Assembly: GCF_040838345.1 (NCBI RefSeq)
Contig: NZ_JBAKFF010000001.1
Location: 1,364,001 to 1,428,000, forward strand
DNA length: 64,000 bases
Source: Spiribacter sp. 1M189
GTDB lineage: Bacteria > Pseudomonadota > Gammaproteobacteria > Nitrococcales > Nitrococcaceae
Direction: 5' to 3'
Shown here: positions 46,775 to 56,236 of the stretch, in pieces
How the letters are laid out: every line of letters starts with the position of its first letter
How positions within the stretch are numbered: the stretch's first letter is position 1
The notes under the pieces: model-generated
Told to the model about the DNA's origin: nothing
The model's input: only the letters and a program-made list of their open reading frames with translations
Databases searched by the model: none
Translations under genes and position numbers: made by a program

Positions 46775-48853
46775 TCATACCTGGGCGTATCGCTCGCCCT
46801 CCCCTACCCAGCGGCGGATCAGTTCGCTCACCGCCTCGGGATCATCACGCAACAGCCCCGGTGCGGCGGATTGCACCGAATCCAGCAAATCACCATCACG
46901 CAGCAGATCCGCGATCCGATAGGAAAGCGCACCCGTCTGCCGCGTGCCAAGCACCTCGCCCGGACCGCGTATCTCAAGGTCGCGCCGGGCGATGCGAAAG
47001 CCGTCATTGCTCTCGCGCAGGATGCCCAGTCGAGCCCGAGCGGTCTCACCGAGCGGGCCATGATACAGAAGCACGCAGCTGCTCCGGGTCTCCCCCCGCC
47101 CAACCCGGCCACGGAGCTGGTGGAGCTGCGCGAGGCCCAGGCGCTCGGCATTCTCGATGATCATCAACGAGGCATTGGGGACGTTGACGCCGACCTCGAT
47201 CACCGTGGTGGCGACCAGCAGGTCGACATCACCGGACTCGAAGTGGCGCATGATCGCCTCTTTATCCGCCGCCGCCATGCGGCCATGCACGAGGCCCACC
47301 CTGATATCGGGGAGCTGCTCCTGCAGACGCGCCGCGGTTCCCTCAGCGGCCTCGGCCTCCAGCACATCCGAATCCTCCACCAGGGTGCAGACCCAGTAGG
47401 CCTGACGGCCCTCGGCGCAGGCAGCGCGGATGCGATCAATGACCTCCTCACGGCGGGTATCCGGCAGCGCCACGGTCTTCACCGGCGTTCGCCCGGGGGG
47501 TAATTCATCGATCACCGAGGTATCGAGGTCCGCGTAGGCCGTCATGGCGAGTGTGCGCGGAATGGGTGTCGCGGTCATCACCAGCTGATGCGGCTGGCTC
47601 TCACCATTGCCCTTATCGCGAAGGGCAAGGCGCTGATGCACCCCAAAACGATGCTGCTCGTCGATCACCACCAGCCCCAGGGCCCGGAACACCACATCGT
47701 CCTGGAACAGCGCATGCGTTCCGATCACCACCTGGATATCGCCGGAGGCCAGGCCCGCCAGCGTCTCGCGCCGTCGCGCTGCGGTACTGCGTCCGCTCAG
47801 CCAGCCGACGCGGATCCCCAATGGCTCGAGCCAGTTCCGGAAGCTGCGTTCATGCTGCTCGGCGAGCAATTCGGTGGGTGCCATGATGGCCACCTGCCAG
47901 TCGGCGGAAACCGCATGCAGCCCGGCCAGTGCGGCAACGACGGTCTTGCCCGACCCCACATCACCCTGCACCAGGCGGAGCATCGGTGCGGCCATTGATA
48001 GATCGGCCACCACCTCGTCGTGCACGCGGGACTGCGCCGCAGTGAGCGCAAAGCCCAATTGCTCCAGAAACCGCCGTGCCAGGGCAGTGTCCGCCTTGAT
48101 GATAGGTGCCGGCGCCGACTGCCGCTGTACCGCACGCAACCGCAAAAGACTCAGTCGGTGGGCCAACAGCTCCTCAAAAGCCAGTCGGCGCACGGCCGGA
48201 TGCTGGCCATCGAGCAGCGCCTGGGTATCGGCCTGCGGCGGCGGCGCATGCACTGTGGCAAGGGCGTCGACCAGGTCAGGCAAACCCATTGCGGCGCGCA
48301 ATGTCTCGGGTAGCCATTCGGTCACCGCGCCGGGATGGGCCAGTGCGGCGGCGATGACGCGACGCAGGGCATGCTGGGTCAGCCCGTCCGTCGCTGGATA
48401 GACCGGCTTGAACTCGCCGTCCGACATCGGCGCATCGGCGTCGACACGCACCCAGTCGGGGTGGACGATCTGCAGCGTGACGGGGCCGTGCCGGGCCTCG
48501 CCGAAGACACGCAGCCGGACACCCCGCGCCAGCTGACGCTGCTGGTTGCCGTAGAAGTGAAAGAAGACCAGCTCCAGGCTACCGGTCCCATCGCTCAGGC
48601 GACAGACCAGCCGCCGCCTGCGACCGGCAACGACTTCGCTGGCGGTGACCTCGCCCTCAACCAGCGCGGAGGTACCGGGCCTCAGCTCGCCGATATTAAG
48701 GACCCGCGTGCGGTCCTCGTAGCGTAACGGCAGATGGAAAGGCAGATCCTCAAGTCGGACCAGCCCCAGCCGGGCAAGCTTCTCGGCGAGCCGGGGCCCG
48801 ACCCCCGCGAGCCGGGTGACGGGCATACCCCCTGCGGCGGCGGCCTCGGCCAC
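46775..48853 (-). CDS. recG: ATP-dependent DNA helicase RecG
   Basis: Branch-migrating helicase that remodels stalled forks and Holliday junctions. 692 residues. An N-terminal OB/wedge domain (about 50-165) includes YEDRTRV; the helicase core has Walker A QGDVGSGKTVVA, DEQH box VIDEQHRFGVHQR, TATPIPRTLAMT, and motif VI QLRGRVGRG. It is 3 bases after ridA in the spoT-ridA-recG series typical of gammaproteobacteria. Confidence 0.97.
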   Translation of the reverse strand: MAEAAAAGGMPVTRLAGVGPRLAEKLARLGLVRLEDLPFHLPLRYEDRTRVLNIGELRPGTSALVEGEVTASEVVAGRRRRLVCRLSDGTGSLELVFFHFYGNQQRQLARGVRLRVFGEARHGPVTLQIVHPDWVRVDADAPMSDGEFKPVYPATDGLTQHALRRVIAAALAHPGAVTEWLPETLRAAMGLPDLVDALATVHAPPPQADTQALLDGQHPAVRRLAFEELLAHRLSLLRLRAVQRQSAPAPIIKADTALARRFLEQLGFALTAAQSRVHDEVVADLSMAAPMLRLVQGDVGSGKTVVAALAGLHAVSADWQVAIMAPTELLAEQHERSFRNWLEPLGIRVGWLSGRSTAARRRETLAGLASGDIQVVIGTHALFQDDVVFRALGLVVIDEQHRFGVHQRLALRDKGNGESQPHQLVMTATPIPRTLAMTAYADLDTSVIDELPPGRTPVKTVALPDTRREEVIDRIRAACAEGRQAYWVCTLVEDSDVLEAEAAEGTAARLQEQLPDIRVGLVHGRMAAADKEAIMRHFESGDVDLLVATTVIEVGVNVPNASLMIIENAERLGLAQLHQLRGRVGRGETRSSCVLLYHGPLGETARARLGILRESNDGFRIARRDLEIRGPGEVLGTRQTGALSYRIADLLRDGDLLDSVQSAAPGLLRDDPEAVSELIRRWVGEGERYAQV

Positions 48854-48856
48854 GGA

Positions 48857-49249
48857 CTAGCCGGCGTCGGCCAGACTCAGAATGGCCTCGACCTCGACGA
48901 GGGCGCCTTTCGGCAACTCGGAGACGCCGATCGCCGCCCGGGCGGGATAGGGCTCGCTGAAATACTCTGCCATGATGCCGTTCACGGTGGCGAAATGCCC
49001 GAGATCGGTCAGGAAAATCGACAGCTTGCAGATCGATGACAGATCGCCACCGGCCGCCATGCAGACATTGTGCAAGTTATCGAATACCCGCCGCGTCTGG
49101 GTGTCGATATCCGCGCCCGCCATATCCATGGTTACCGGGTCCAGCGGGATCTGCCCCGAAATGAACACCAGCTCCCCCACCTGGACCGCCTGGGAGTAGG
49201 GGCCAATGGCGGCGGGGGCCTGATCAGTCTGAACGATTCGGCGGGTCAT
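48857..49249 (-). CDS. ridA: RidA family enamine/imine deaminase
   Basis: Removes reactive 2-aminoacrylate and related enamines made by PLP enzymes. 130 residues. It has IGPYSQAVQVGELVFISGQIPLDP, named by its SGQIPLDP core, and the signature RAAIGVSELPKGALVEVEAI with the catalytic arginine of the R-A-x-x-V/I type. AAGGAGCC lies before ATG. It lies between spoT and recG. Confidence 0.95.
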   Translation of the reverse strand: MTRRIVQTDQAPAAIGPYSQAVQVGELVFISGQIPLDPVTMDMAGADIDTQTRRVFDNLHNVCMAAGGDLSSICKLSIFLTDLGHFATVNGIMAEYFSEPYPARAAIGVSELPKGALVEVEAILSLADAG

Positions 49250-49279
49250 GGTGGCTCCTTGCGAGGTGCGGCCGGGCGT

Positions 49280-51448
49280 TCAGCCCCGCCGGCGGGTGAT
49301 ACGCAGCACGGCGGAGAGCCCGCGCAGGCGGCGCATGATTCGCGCCAGGTGGACACGACCGCGTACACCCAGCACCAGCTTCATGGTGGCAATCATGCCT
49401 TCCTTTTCCTCGATTTCAACGGCATCGATGTTCGAGTCGAGATCGGAGATCACCGCCGCCACACTGGCCAGGACCCCTCGCCGGTTCATGACCTCCAGAT
49501 CAATCGCCACTGGGTAATCGCCCTCGGCCACCGCATCCCACTGCACATCGACCCATTTCTCGGGGTGATTACGGTATTCACGGATGTTGTTACAGGTCTG
49601 GTGATGGATGACCACACCCCGGCCGGCACTGGCAAAGCCGACGATGGGATCACCGGGAATCGGCCGGCAGCACCGGGCAAACGTGACCACGGCGCCCTCG
49701 TTGCCGCGAATGGTCAGCGCTCCGCTCGCCGTGGCATGGCGTGACTCGTCCGGCTGCTCTTCGGCACCGGCCAGGTACCGGGCCACCAGCCAGGGCATGC
49801 GACGCCCCAGCCCCACTTCCTCGAAGACCGCATCGAGGCCTTTCACGCCGAGAGATTCCAGCGCTTCCCCCACCTTGTCACCATCCAGGCTGGCGAGCGT
49901 GAGCCCCATGGCATTGAGCGCCTGTTCCACCAGTCGCCGACCAAGGTCCACGGCCTCGACGCCCTGCAGGCGCTTGAGGCTATGGCGAATCGCCGCACGG
50001 GCCTTCGCAGTCACCACGAAATCGAGCCAGGCGGGATTAGGCCGGGCGATGGGGGCGGTGATGATTTCTACCGTCTGGCCCGTCTCCAGCGGTGTCCGCA
50101 GCGGTGCCAGCCGATTGTCGATATTCGCGGCAATACAGGCGTCGCCGATCTCCGAGTGCACGGCGTAGGCGAAATCGACCACCGTGGCACCCTTGGGCAG
50201 CTCCATGATGTCGCCACCCGGCGTGAAGACATAGACCTCATCGGGCAGCAGATCGATCTTGACGTTCTCGATGAACTCGATCGAATTGCCGGCATTCTCC
50301 TGCATCTCCATCAGGCCATGCACCCATTCCCGGGCCCGGCTCTGGGCGACGCTGGTGGGCCCTCCGGCATCCTTGTAAAGCCAATGGGCGGCGATCCCGG
50401 CCTCGGCCACACGGTCCATCTCGGCGGTGCGAATCTGCACTTCCAACTGGATGCGCCGGGGTCCGAGCAGTGTCGTGTGGAGACTCTGGTAACCGTTGAC
50501 CTTGGGGATGGCGATGTAGTCCTTGATACGACCGGGCAGCGGTTTATAGAGCCCATGACAATGGCCGAGCACCCGATAGCAGGTGTCCACATCGGCGACG
50601 ACCACGCGAAAGCCGTAGACATCGAAGATGTCATCGAAACCCGCCTGCTTGTTGCGCATCTTCTGGTAGATGCTCCAGAGATGCTTCTGCCGGGCAATGA
50701 CGCGGGCCTCGATACCGCCCTCAGCCAGACTGTCGCAGAGCTCGTCGCGGACGCTATCGAGCAGTTCACGCCGGGAGCCGCGCTGCTGGCGCACACGCTC
50801 CTTGAGCACGCGGTAACGCATGGGATAGAGCGCTGCGAAACCAAGATCCTCGAGCTCCACCCGGACGCTGTTGATGCCAAGCCGCTGGGCAATCGGTGCA
50901 TAGATTTCCAGGGTTTCGCGGGCGATGCGTGCGCGCTTGCTCGGCGGCATCACGAAGATGGTGCGCATGTTGTGCAGGCGGTCGGCGAGCTTGATCAGGA
51001 TGACCCGGATGTCTTGGGACATCGCCATGACCATCTTGCGGAAATTTTCCGCCTGCGCCTCGGCCTTGCTGCGGAAATTGATCTGCGTGAGCTTGGAGAC
51101 GCCATCGACCAGCTGCGCCACTTCGGCACCAAAGGCCTCGGCGATTTCCGCCTTGGCGGTGGGCGTATCCTCGATCACGTCATGAAGGATGGCCGCGCAG
51201 AGGCTCTCGGCATCCAGCCCCATCTCGCCGAGCGTCCTGGCCACGGCAAGCGGATGCGTGATGTAGGGTTCTCCGGAGAGGCGGCGCTGGCCGTCGTGGG
51301 CGGCTGCGCCGAACTGGTAGGCCCGATAGACCTGCTGGACCTGGCGTGGCTCGAGGTAATCCTCAAGCAGCGAACAAAGGTCGGCCGCGCGGGTTGCGGA
51401 ATCAGAACCCACTGCCTCCCGTTTCACCGCCGCCTCGCTGCTTGCCAT
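49280..51448 (-). CDS. spoT: Bifunctional (p)ppGpp synthetase/hydrolase SpoT
   Basis: Sets the alarmone level in starvation. 722 residues. An N-terminal HD hydrolase domain has the intact HD pair H89-D90 (ILHDVIEDT) and KLADRLHNMRT. The synthetase domain follows with IFDVYGFRVV and IPKVNGYQSLHTT and EVQIRT. A TGS domain (VYVFTPGGDIMELPKGAT) and a C-terminal ACT domain complete the normal layout. No RelA copy is in the window. It follows rpoZ by 10 bases. Confidence 0.95.
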   Translation of the reverse strand: MASSEAAVKREAVGSDSATRAADLCSLLEDYLEPRQVQQVYRAYQFGAAAHDGQRRLSGEPYITHPLAVARTLGEMGLDAESLCAAILHDVIEDTPTAKAEIAEAFGAEVAQLVDGVSKLTQINFRSKAEAQAENFRKMVMAMSQDIRVILIKLADRLHNMRTIFVMPPSKRARIARETLEIYAPIAQRLGINSVRVELEDLGFAALYPMRYRVLKERVRQQRGSRRELLDSVRDELCDSLAEGGIEARVIARQKHLWSIYQKMRNKQAGFDDIFDVYGFRVVVADVDTCYRVLGHCHGLYKPLPGRIKDYIAIPKVNGYQSLHTTLLGPRRIQLEVQIRTAEMDRVAEAGIAAHWLYKDAGGPTSVAQSRAREWVHGLMEMQENAGNSIEFIENVKIDLLPDEVYVFTPGGDIMELPKGATVVDFAYAVHSEIGDACIAANIDNRLAPLRTPLETGQTVEIITAPIARPNPAWLDFVVTAKARAAIRHSLKRLQGVEAVDLGRRLVEQALNAMGLTLASLDGDKVGEALESLGVKGLDAVFEEVGLGRRMPWLVARYLAGAEEQPDESRHATASGALTIRGNEGAVVTFARCCRPIPGDPIVGFASAGRGVVIHHQTCNNIREYRNHPEKWVDVQWDAVAEGDYPVAIDLEVMNRRGVLASVAAVISDLDSNIDAVEIEEKEGMIATMKLVLGVRGRVHLARIMRRLRGLSAVLRITRRRG

Positions 51449-51458
51449 GGATGCCGGG

Positions 51459-51800
51459 TCAGTCGGCCGGCTTCTCCTCGTCGGGGGTCACCCCGGGTGC
51501 ATCGACGCCCGCTTCGGTGGGCATCGCAGCCGCGTCGGCGGCCTCGCCTGCGGCGGCCTCGGCGGCGTCGTCGAGCGCACCCAGCGCCTCGGCGGCTTCC
51601 GCTTCGACATTGAGGATCTCCGACGTGACATAGCCGTCGGCAATCTCGCGCAGCGCGACGACCGTGGGCTTGTCATTCTCCCAGGCAACAAATGGCTGGC
51701 TGCCATGGGCCACCTGACGGGCACGACGCGTCGCGGCCAGCACCAGTTCAAATCGATTGTCGATCGTATCGAGGCAATCCTCGACCGTCACTCGCGCCAT
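51459..51800 (-). CDS. rpoZ: RNA polymerase omega subunit
   Basis: Small subunit that helps assemble RNA polymerase and binds ppGpp with beta prime. 113 residues. [20 protein letters not shown] and RRARQVAHG are the conserved core; the C-terminal half (about 65-113) is a long Ala/Glu/Asp-rich tail, longer and more acidic than in E. coli (91 residues). GGAGGT precedes ATG. It lies before spoT as in most gammaproteobacteria. Confidence 0.96.
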   Translation of the reverse strand: MARVTVEDCLDTIDNRFELVLAATRRARQVAHGSQPFVAWENDKPTVVALREIADGYVTSEILNVEAEAAEALGALDDAAEAAAGEAADAAAMPTEAGVDAPGVTPDEEKPAD

Positions 51801-51842
51801 GCCGGCAACCTCCAGATTTCGCTGAACTCTTTACTGCAGTGC

Positions 51843-51872
51843 AGTGTAGCGTGAAAGCCGACAACCAACCAA
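51843..51872 (-). promoter_or_regulatory. Candidate sigma70 promoter of rpoZ-spoT
   Basis: On the minus strand TTGGTT (51872-51867) and TACACT (51848-51843) are 18 bases apart, 42 bases before the rpoZ ATG, in the 126-bp gap after gmk. The rest of that gap shows nothing else. Pattern match only. Confidence 0.35.
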
Positions 51873-51926
51873 GCTTTATTGGGCTAGCGCCGGCAGGCGG
51901 TCCGTCGGCCAGGGCCTCCATCCATA

Positions 51927-52568
51927 TCATGGACTGCCGACTGCGCCGTCGGTCAATGCCGCCAGGGCATCGGCGTTGACATCAATCTGATGGGCGAGCC
52001 CCAGGCGACGGGCACGGACAATGGCATCGAGATCGGCGAGTGCCGTAGCAAAGTCATCATTCCAGACCAGGTAGTCATATTCTCCGCAATGGCTCATCTC
52101 GCTTACCGCGGCGGCCATGCGCGAGGCGATCACCTCGTCGCTGTCCTGCCCACGGCCACGCAGACGTTGCTCGAGGGCATCGCGCGAGGGCGGCAGGATA
52201 AAGATCGACACCGTTTGCGCCATGCGCTCGCGGATCTGCCGGGCACCCTGCCAATCGATCTCCACGAGCACGTCGCGGCCGGCGGCAAGATCCGCCTCCA
52301 CGGCGGCATAGGTCGTGCCGTAGCGGCGGTCGAACACCTGAGCGTGTTCCAGGAAAGCGTCTGCCTCGATCAAACGCAGGAATTCGCTGTCATCCACAAA
52401 ATGATAGTCCCGGCCCGCCTGCTCGCCGGGGCGCGGCGCCCGCGTCGTGTGAGAGACCGAGATCACCAGCTTCGGATCTTGCTCCATGAGCGCGCGCAGT
52501 AGTGACGTCTTGCCCGCCCCGGAGGCCGCCGAGACGATGTAGAGCGTGCCTTTCATGCCCGTATTCAT
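51927..52568 (-). CDS. gmk: Guanylate kinase
   Basis: Phosphorylates GMP to GDP. 213 residues. P-loop [11 protein letters not shown] follows the first strand; the GMP-binding region is [20 protein letters not shown] (S, R, R and Y ligands), with [10 protein letters not shown] after it. Two starts are close: 52568 (MNTGMKGT) and 52556 (MKGTLYIV); neither has a strong ribosome site. It is divergent from rph by 62 bp, a known gammaproteobacterial arrangement. Confidence 0.95.
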   Translation of the reverse strand: MNTGMKGTLYIVSAASGAGKTSLLRALMEQDPKLVISVSHTTRAPRPGEQAGRDYHFVDDSEFLRLIEADAFLEHAQVFDRRYGTTYAAVEADLAAGRDVLVEIDWQGARQIRERMAQTVSIFILPPSRDALEQRLRGRGQDSDEVIASRMAAAVSEMSHCGEYDYLVWNDDFATALADLDAIVRARRLGLAHQIDVNADALAALTDGAVGSP

Positions 52569-52630
52569 TCGGTTGATGCTACCCTGTGCGGTCTTTTTCC
52601 GTACTTTCGTGAATACTGCAGGAGAACGCA

Positions 52631-53347
52631 ATGCGCCCCAGTGGCCGAGCCGCCGATCAACTTCGCTCCATCCGTCTTACCCGCGGCTTTACGCGACATG
52701 CCGAGGGCTCGGTTCTGGTGGAGTTCGGCGACACGCGGGTGCTTTGTACGGCCTCGGTGGAGGAGCGCGTGCCGCCGTGGCTGCGCAACAGCAACCGCGG
52801 CTGGGTCACGGCGGAATACGGCATGCTGCCACGTGCCACCGGCAGCCGGACCGACCGTGAGGCAGCCCGCGGACGCCAGCAGGGGCGAACGGTGGAAATC
52901 CAGCGGCTGATCGGTCGAGCACTGCGGGCGGTGGTTGACCTGGAGGCCCTGGGCGAGCGCCGGGTGGTCATCGACTGCGATGTCCTGCAGGCCGACGGTG
53001 GCACGCGCACCGCATCGATCACCGGTGGCTATGTCGCCCTGGCCGACGCGGTGGGCACGCTGATGAAGTCGGGCAAAGTCCGCCGCAACCCGCTACACGG
53101 CCAGGTCGCCGCGATTTCGGTGGGCATTCACCAGGGTACGCCGGTACTCGACCTTGACTATGCCGAGGATTCCGAGGCAGAAACCGACATGAACGTGGTC
53201 ATGAATGACGCCGGTCATTTCATCGAGGTCCAGGGCACCGCCGAAGGCCATGCCTTCCGGCGCGCGGAACTGGACAGCATGCTCGATCTCGCCAGCGACG
53301 GCATCGAGCGACTCATTGCCGAACAGCGCACCGCCCTGGAGGGCTGA
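52631..53347 (+). CDS. rph: Ribonuclease PH
   Basis: Phosphate-dependent 3' exonuclease that trims tRNA precursors. 238 residues, full family length, not the truncated E. coli K-12 form. [41 protein letters not shown] and [19 protein letters not shown], the last in part, are the standard motifs. AGGAGA lies 6 bases before ATG. rdgB begins one base after its stop. Confidence 0.96.
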   Translation: MRPSGRAADQLRSIRLTRGFTRHAEGSVLVEFGDTRVLCTASVEERVPPWLRNSNRGWVTAEYGMLPRATGSRTDREAARGRQQGRTVEIQRLIGRALRAVVDLEALGERRVVIDCDVLQADGGTRTASITGGYVALADAVGTLMKSGKVRRNPLHGQVAAISVGIHQGTPVLDLDYAEDSEAETDMNVVMNDAGHFIEVQGTAEGHAFRRAELDSMLDLASDGIERLIAEQRTALEG

Positions 53348-53348
53348 G

Positions 53349-53951
53349 ATGGCACTGATCCCGCGTCTGGTCGTCGCCAGTGGCAATCGCGGCAAACTGG
53401 CGGAGCTCGAATCGCTATTGACCGGGCTGGTCGACGAGGTACTTCCGCAGTCCTTTTACTATGTGCCCGAGGCCGAGGAAACCGGCAGCACGTTCGTCGA
53501 AAACGCCATCATCAAGGCACGGAATGCCGCAGCACACACCGGCCTGCCGGCCATTGCCGATGACTCCGGCCTCGAGATCCCGGCGCTCGACGGGGCACCC
53601 GGTGTGCGATCCGCGCGCTGGGCTGGCGAGGATGCGGACGACGCCGCCAACAACGCCAGGCTGCGGGATGAACTGATCGATCTGGGCGACGCGGACCGCG
53701 CCGCCGCCTATCGCTGCGTGCTGGTGTTCATGCGGCATGCCGGGGATCCGGCGCCGATCATCGCCGAGGGCGTATGGCACGGCCACCTGGTCGACGAACC
53801 GACGGGAGACCAGGGGTTCGGTTACGACCCGCATTTCTTTCTGCCCGAAGCGGGCTGCACGGCGGCGCAACTCCCGGGCGAGACCAAGAATATGCTGAGC
53901 CACCGCGGTCAGGCACTGGCCTCGATGCGACGCCGCCTGGAGACGGAATGA
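53349..53951 (+). CDS. rdgB: XTP/dITP diphosphatase (RdgB/HAM1)
   Basis: Hydrolyses non-canonical purine triphosphates such as dITP and XTP to keep them out of DNA. 200 residues. It begins with VVASGNRGKLAEL, the nucleotide-binding SGNxxK motif, then TFVENAIIKARNAA, ADDSGLEIPAL and GFGYDPHFF. The start at 53349 leaves one base after rph. Its stop overlaps the hemW ATG by four bases. Confidence 0.96.
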   Translation: MALIPRLVVASGNRGKLAELESLLTGLVDEVLPQSFYYVPEAEETGSTFVENAIIKARNAAAHTGLPAIADDSGLEIPALDGAPGVRSARWAGEDADDAANNARLRDELIDLGDADRAAAYRCVLVFMRHAGDPAPIIAEGVWHGHLVDEPTGDQGFGYDPHFFLPEAGCTAAQLPGETKNMLSHRGQALASMRRRLETE

Positions 53952-55135
53952 GCGGTGTCCTGACCCCACCGCCACTGGGCCTCTACGTGCATCTGCCGTG
54001 GTGTGTCCAGAAATGCCCCTACTGCGACTTCAACTCCCATGCCCTGCGCGGCGATCTGCCCGAATCGGACTATATTGGCGCCCTGTTGCGCGACGCCGAA
54101 GGGGAGGCGGCGCGGGCGAACGGGCGCACGGTGGAGACGATTTTCATCGGCGGGGGCACGCCCAGCCTGTTCAGCGCAGAGGCGATCACCCGGCTGCTGC
54201 GGGGACTCGGCGAGCGGCTGCCCATCGCGGCGAATGCCGAGATCACCCTCGAGGCGAATCCGGGCACACTCGAGGCCGGCCGGTTCAAGGGATTTCTCGA
54301 CGCCGGCATCAACCGCCTCTCCATTGGTGTTCAAAGCTTCGACGACGCACATCTCCGGCGGCTCGGCCGCATTCACGGCGGTGGCGAGGCGAGCCGCGCC
54401 GTCGAGGCGGCTCAACGCGCCGGTTTCGAGCGCATCAATCTGGATCTGATGCATGGCCTCCCGGCGCAGTCCGGCGGCGAGGCGCTTGCCGATGTCGAGC
54501 AGGCGTTGGCACTGGGCATCCGCCATCTTTCGCATTATCAGCTCACGCTGGAGCCCGGCACGGCCTTCCATGCCCGGCCGCCAACGCTTCCAGACGAAGA
54601 CCGGCTGGCCGACATCGAGGCGGCCTGCGCGGAACGGATCGCGGAAAGACAGCTGCAGCGCTATGAGGTATCCGCCTGGGCGGTCCCCGGCGAAGAATGC
54701 CGCCACAACCTCAATTACTGGCGGTTTGGCGACTATCTAGCCATCGGCGCCGGCGCCCATGGCAAGGTCAGTCAGGCCGATGGCCGGATCCAGCGATACA
54801 GCAAACTGCGTATGCCCCGTCAATACCAGACACATGCCGGGACGCCGCCCGCAACGGCAGAGACGCGCCCGGTGACGATGGCCGAGCGACCATTGGAATA
54901 TCTGATGAATGCCCTTCGATTGACCGCCGGCGTGCCAATGAACGAAGCCCTTGCCCGCACCGGACTGACGCGGGACGCCTTTGAGCCTGCTCTGAGCGAG
55001 GCACGGGAGCAGGCGCTGCTGGTGGATGACCCGGCCTGGCTGCAGGCGACTCCACACGGCCAGCGATTCCTCGATGATTTACTGAGCCGATTCCTCTACG
55101 TGGCCCCCGGCACTGCGGAGGTACGCTCCGGATGA
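53948..55135 (+). CDS. hemW: HemW, radical SAM heme chaperone-like protein
   Basis: Radical SAM family protein once annotated as coproporphyrinogen oxidase; HemW binds heme and is thought to deliver it to respiratory enzymes. 395 residues. The cluster motif CVQKCPYCDF gives C19, C23 and C26. GGGTPSL, LEANPGT and RLSIGVQSFDD are conserved, and a C-terminal HemN-type domain follows. The nearby oxidase genes fit such a role, though they are in another transcript. It overlaps rdgB and the CPXCG gene. Confidence 0.93.
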   Translation: MSGVLTPPPLGLYVHLPWCVQKCPYCDFNSHALRGDLPESDYIGALLRDAEGEAARANGRTVETIFIGGGTPSLFSAEAITRLLRGLGERLPIAANAEITLEANPGTLEAGRFKGFLDAGINRLSIGVQSFDDAHLRRLGRIHGGGEASRAVEAAQRAGFERINLDLMHGLPAQSGGEALADVEQALALGIRHLSHYQLTLEPGTAFHARPPTLPDEDRLADIEAACAERIAERQLQRYEVSAWAVPGEECRHNLNYWRFGDYLAIGAGAHGKVSQADGRIQRYSKLRMPRQYQTHAGTPPATAETRPVTMAERPLEYLMNALRLTAGVPMNEALARTGLTRDAFEPALSEAREQALLVDDPAWLQATPHGQRFLDDLLSRFLYVAPGTAEVRSG

Positions 55136-55314
55136 TCGAGACGCTTACCATCGAATGCCCGTACTGTGGCGAGGCGTTCACCACCGTCGTCGACTGCTCC
55201 GCCGGCGATCAGGCCTATATCGAGGACTGCGTGGTCTGCTGCCGGCCGATTGAATGCCGCCTCAGCGTGACCGAGGAAGGACCGGCACTCGAAGTCGGGC
55301 GCGACGACGACTGA
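55132..55314 (+). CDS. CPXCG motif-containing cysteine-rich small protein
   Basis: 60 residues. IECPYCGEAF holds the first CxxC (C9, C12); further cysteines are in VVDCSA and DCVVCCRPIEC, likely making a small zinc site. This size and motif define the CPXCG family, of unknown role. The ATG overlaps the hemW stop by four bases. Confidence 0.9.
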   Translation: MIETLTIECPYCGEAFTTVVDCSAGDQAYIEDCVVCCRPIECRLSVTEEGPALEVGRDDD

Positions 55315-55335
55315 CCGCGCCGGAGCGCATGCCAA

Positions 55336-55716
55336 TCAGAAGGGCAGCGGCGTCTTGTTGAGCGCCACCAGGACGATGTAACCGTACACCGCGAGTGCGC
55401 CAAAGAAGGCGCCGAAACGTACCGGCGCGGGACGGCCGCGCTTGAACACCATGAAACCAAGCATGATGTAGATGACCAGGGCGATGATCTTGGCGGTAAT
55501 CCAGCCATGCAAATCAACCGGATAGCGCCAGCCGATCCAGGCCACGGCGAAACCGGTCAGCAGCAGCAGGGTGTTGATGATATGCGGAAGGATCCTAACC
55601 CAACGACGCTTCAGCATGCTGGAGCCGGCCACCAACCAACCGCCCCGAAGGATGAAAAGCAAGACGGTCAGTGTCGCCACCGTCGTGTGCAGATGCTTCA
55701 GCGCGATGTAGAGCAT
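55336..55716 (-). CDS. SirB family membrane protein
   Basis: 126 residues with four hydrophobic helices. LYIALKHLHTTVATLTVLLF and LKRRWVRILPHIINTLLLLTG, each in part, and WITAKIIALVIYIMLG match the SirB family (InterPro SirB). The biochemical role is unknown; despite the name it is not a proven regulator. It is convergent with the CPXCG gene, 21 bp apart. Confidence 0.88.
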   Translation of the reverse strand: MLYIALKHLHTTVATLTVLLFILRGGWLVAGSSMLKRRWVRILPHIINTLLLLTGFAVAWIGWRYPVDLHGWITAKIIALVIYIMLGFMVFKRGRPAPVRFGAFFGALAVYGYIVLVALNKTPLPF

Positions 55717-55892
55717 GAAACCTTCCCCTGGGCCCGAACCTTTGAATGCGGCGAATGTTACCGGGCCGGCCCGCGCCTGTCACAGGCCGCCAGGAGCTCA
55801 TGCCTTGAATGCAGCGCAACATCGTCTCTTGTACCCATGGCCGCAAGCGCCTAAGATATCGCGGTTCCGAATCTAGCGTTTCGAGATACGCC

Positions 55893-56156
55893 ATGAAGAA
55901 AGACATTCATCCCAATTATCGCCAGGTCGTTTTCCAGGATATTTCCTCGGATTTCTCGTTCCTGACCCGCTCGACGGTGCAGACCGATGACACGATCCAG
56001 TGGGAGGACGGCAACGAGTACCCGCTCGTGAAGGTGGAGATCTCCAGCGCCAGTCATCCCTTCTATACCGGTAAGCAGCGCGTCCTCTCCAGCGGCGGCC
56101 GCGTGGATCAGTTCCGTCGCCGTTACGGGGCGATGGCAAAGGGTGCCAAGGACTGA
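55893..56156 (+). CDS. rpmE2: 50S ribosomal protein L31, type B
   Basis: 87-residue L31 of the zinc-free type B class: [20 protein letters not shown], and [13 protein letters not shown], with no CxxC zinc motif. In many bacteria this form replaces the zinc-binding L31 when zinc is low and is controlled by Zur, but I found no convincing Zur box in the 176-bp upstream gap, which holds only a short GC palindrome near 55760. ATG 55893 is chosen by homology. Confidence 0.95.
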   Translation: MKKDIHPNYRQVVFQDISSDFSFLTRSTVQTDDTIQWEDGNEYPLVKVEISSASHPFYTGKQRVLSSGGRVDQFRRRYGAMAKGAKD

Positions 56157-56236
56157 AACGCCCACGTCGGGCATTCCGCTGATCGGAGTGCCTTGACCTG
56201 ACAATGCCAGCACCTGGCGCCACCAGGAGTCGTTTC

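Noticed and set aside
55717-55892. Zur operator before the type-B L31 gene
   Set aside because: No inverted repeat close to the known AT-rich Zur consensus is seen; only a short GC palindrome occurs near 55760.
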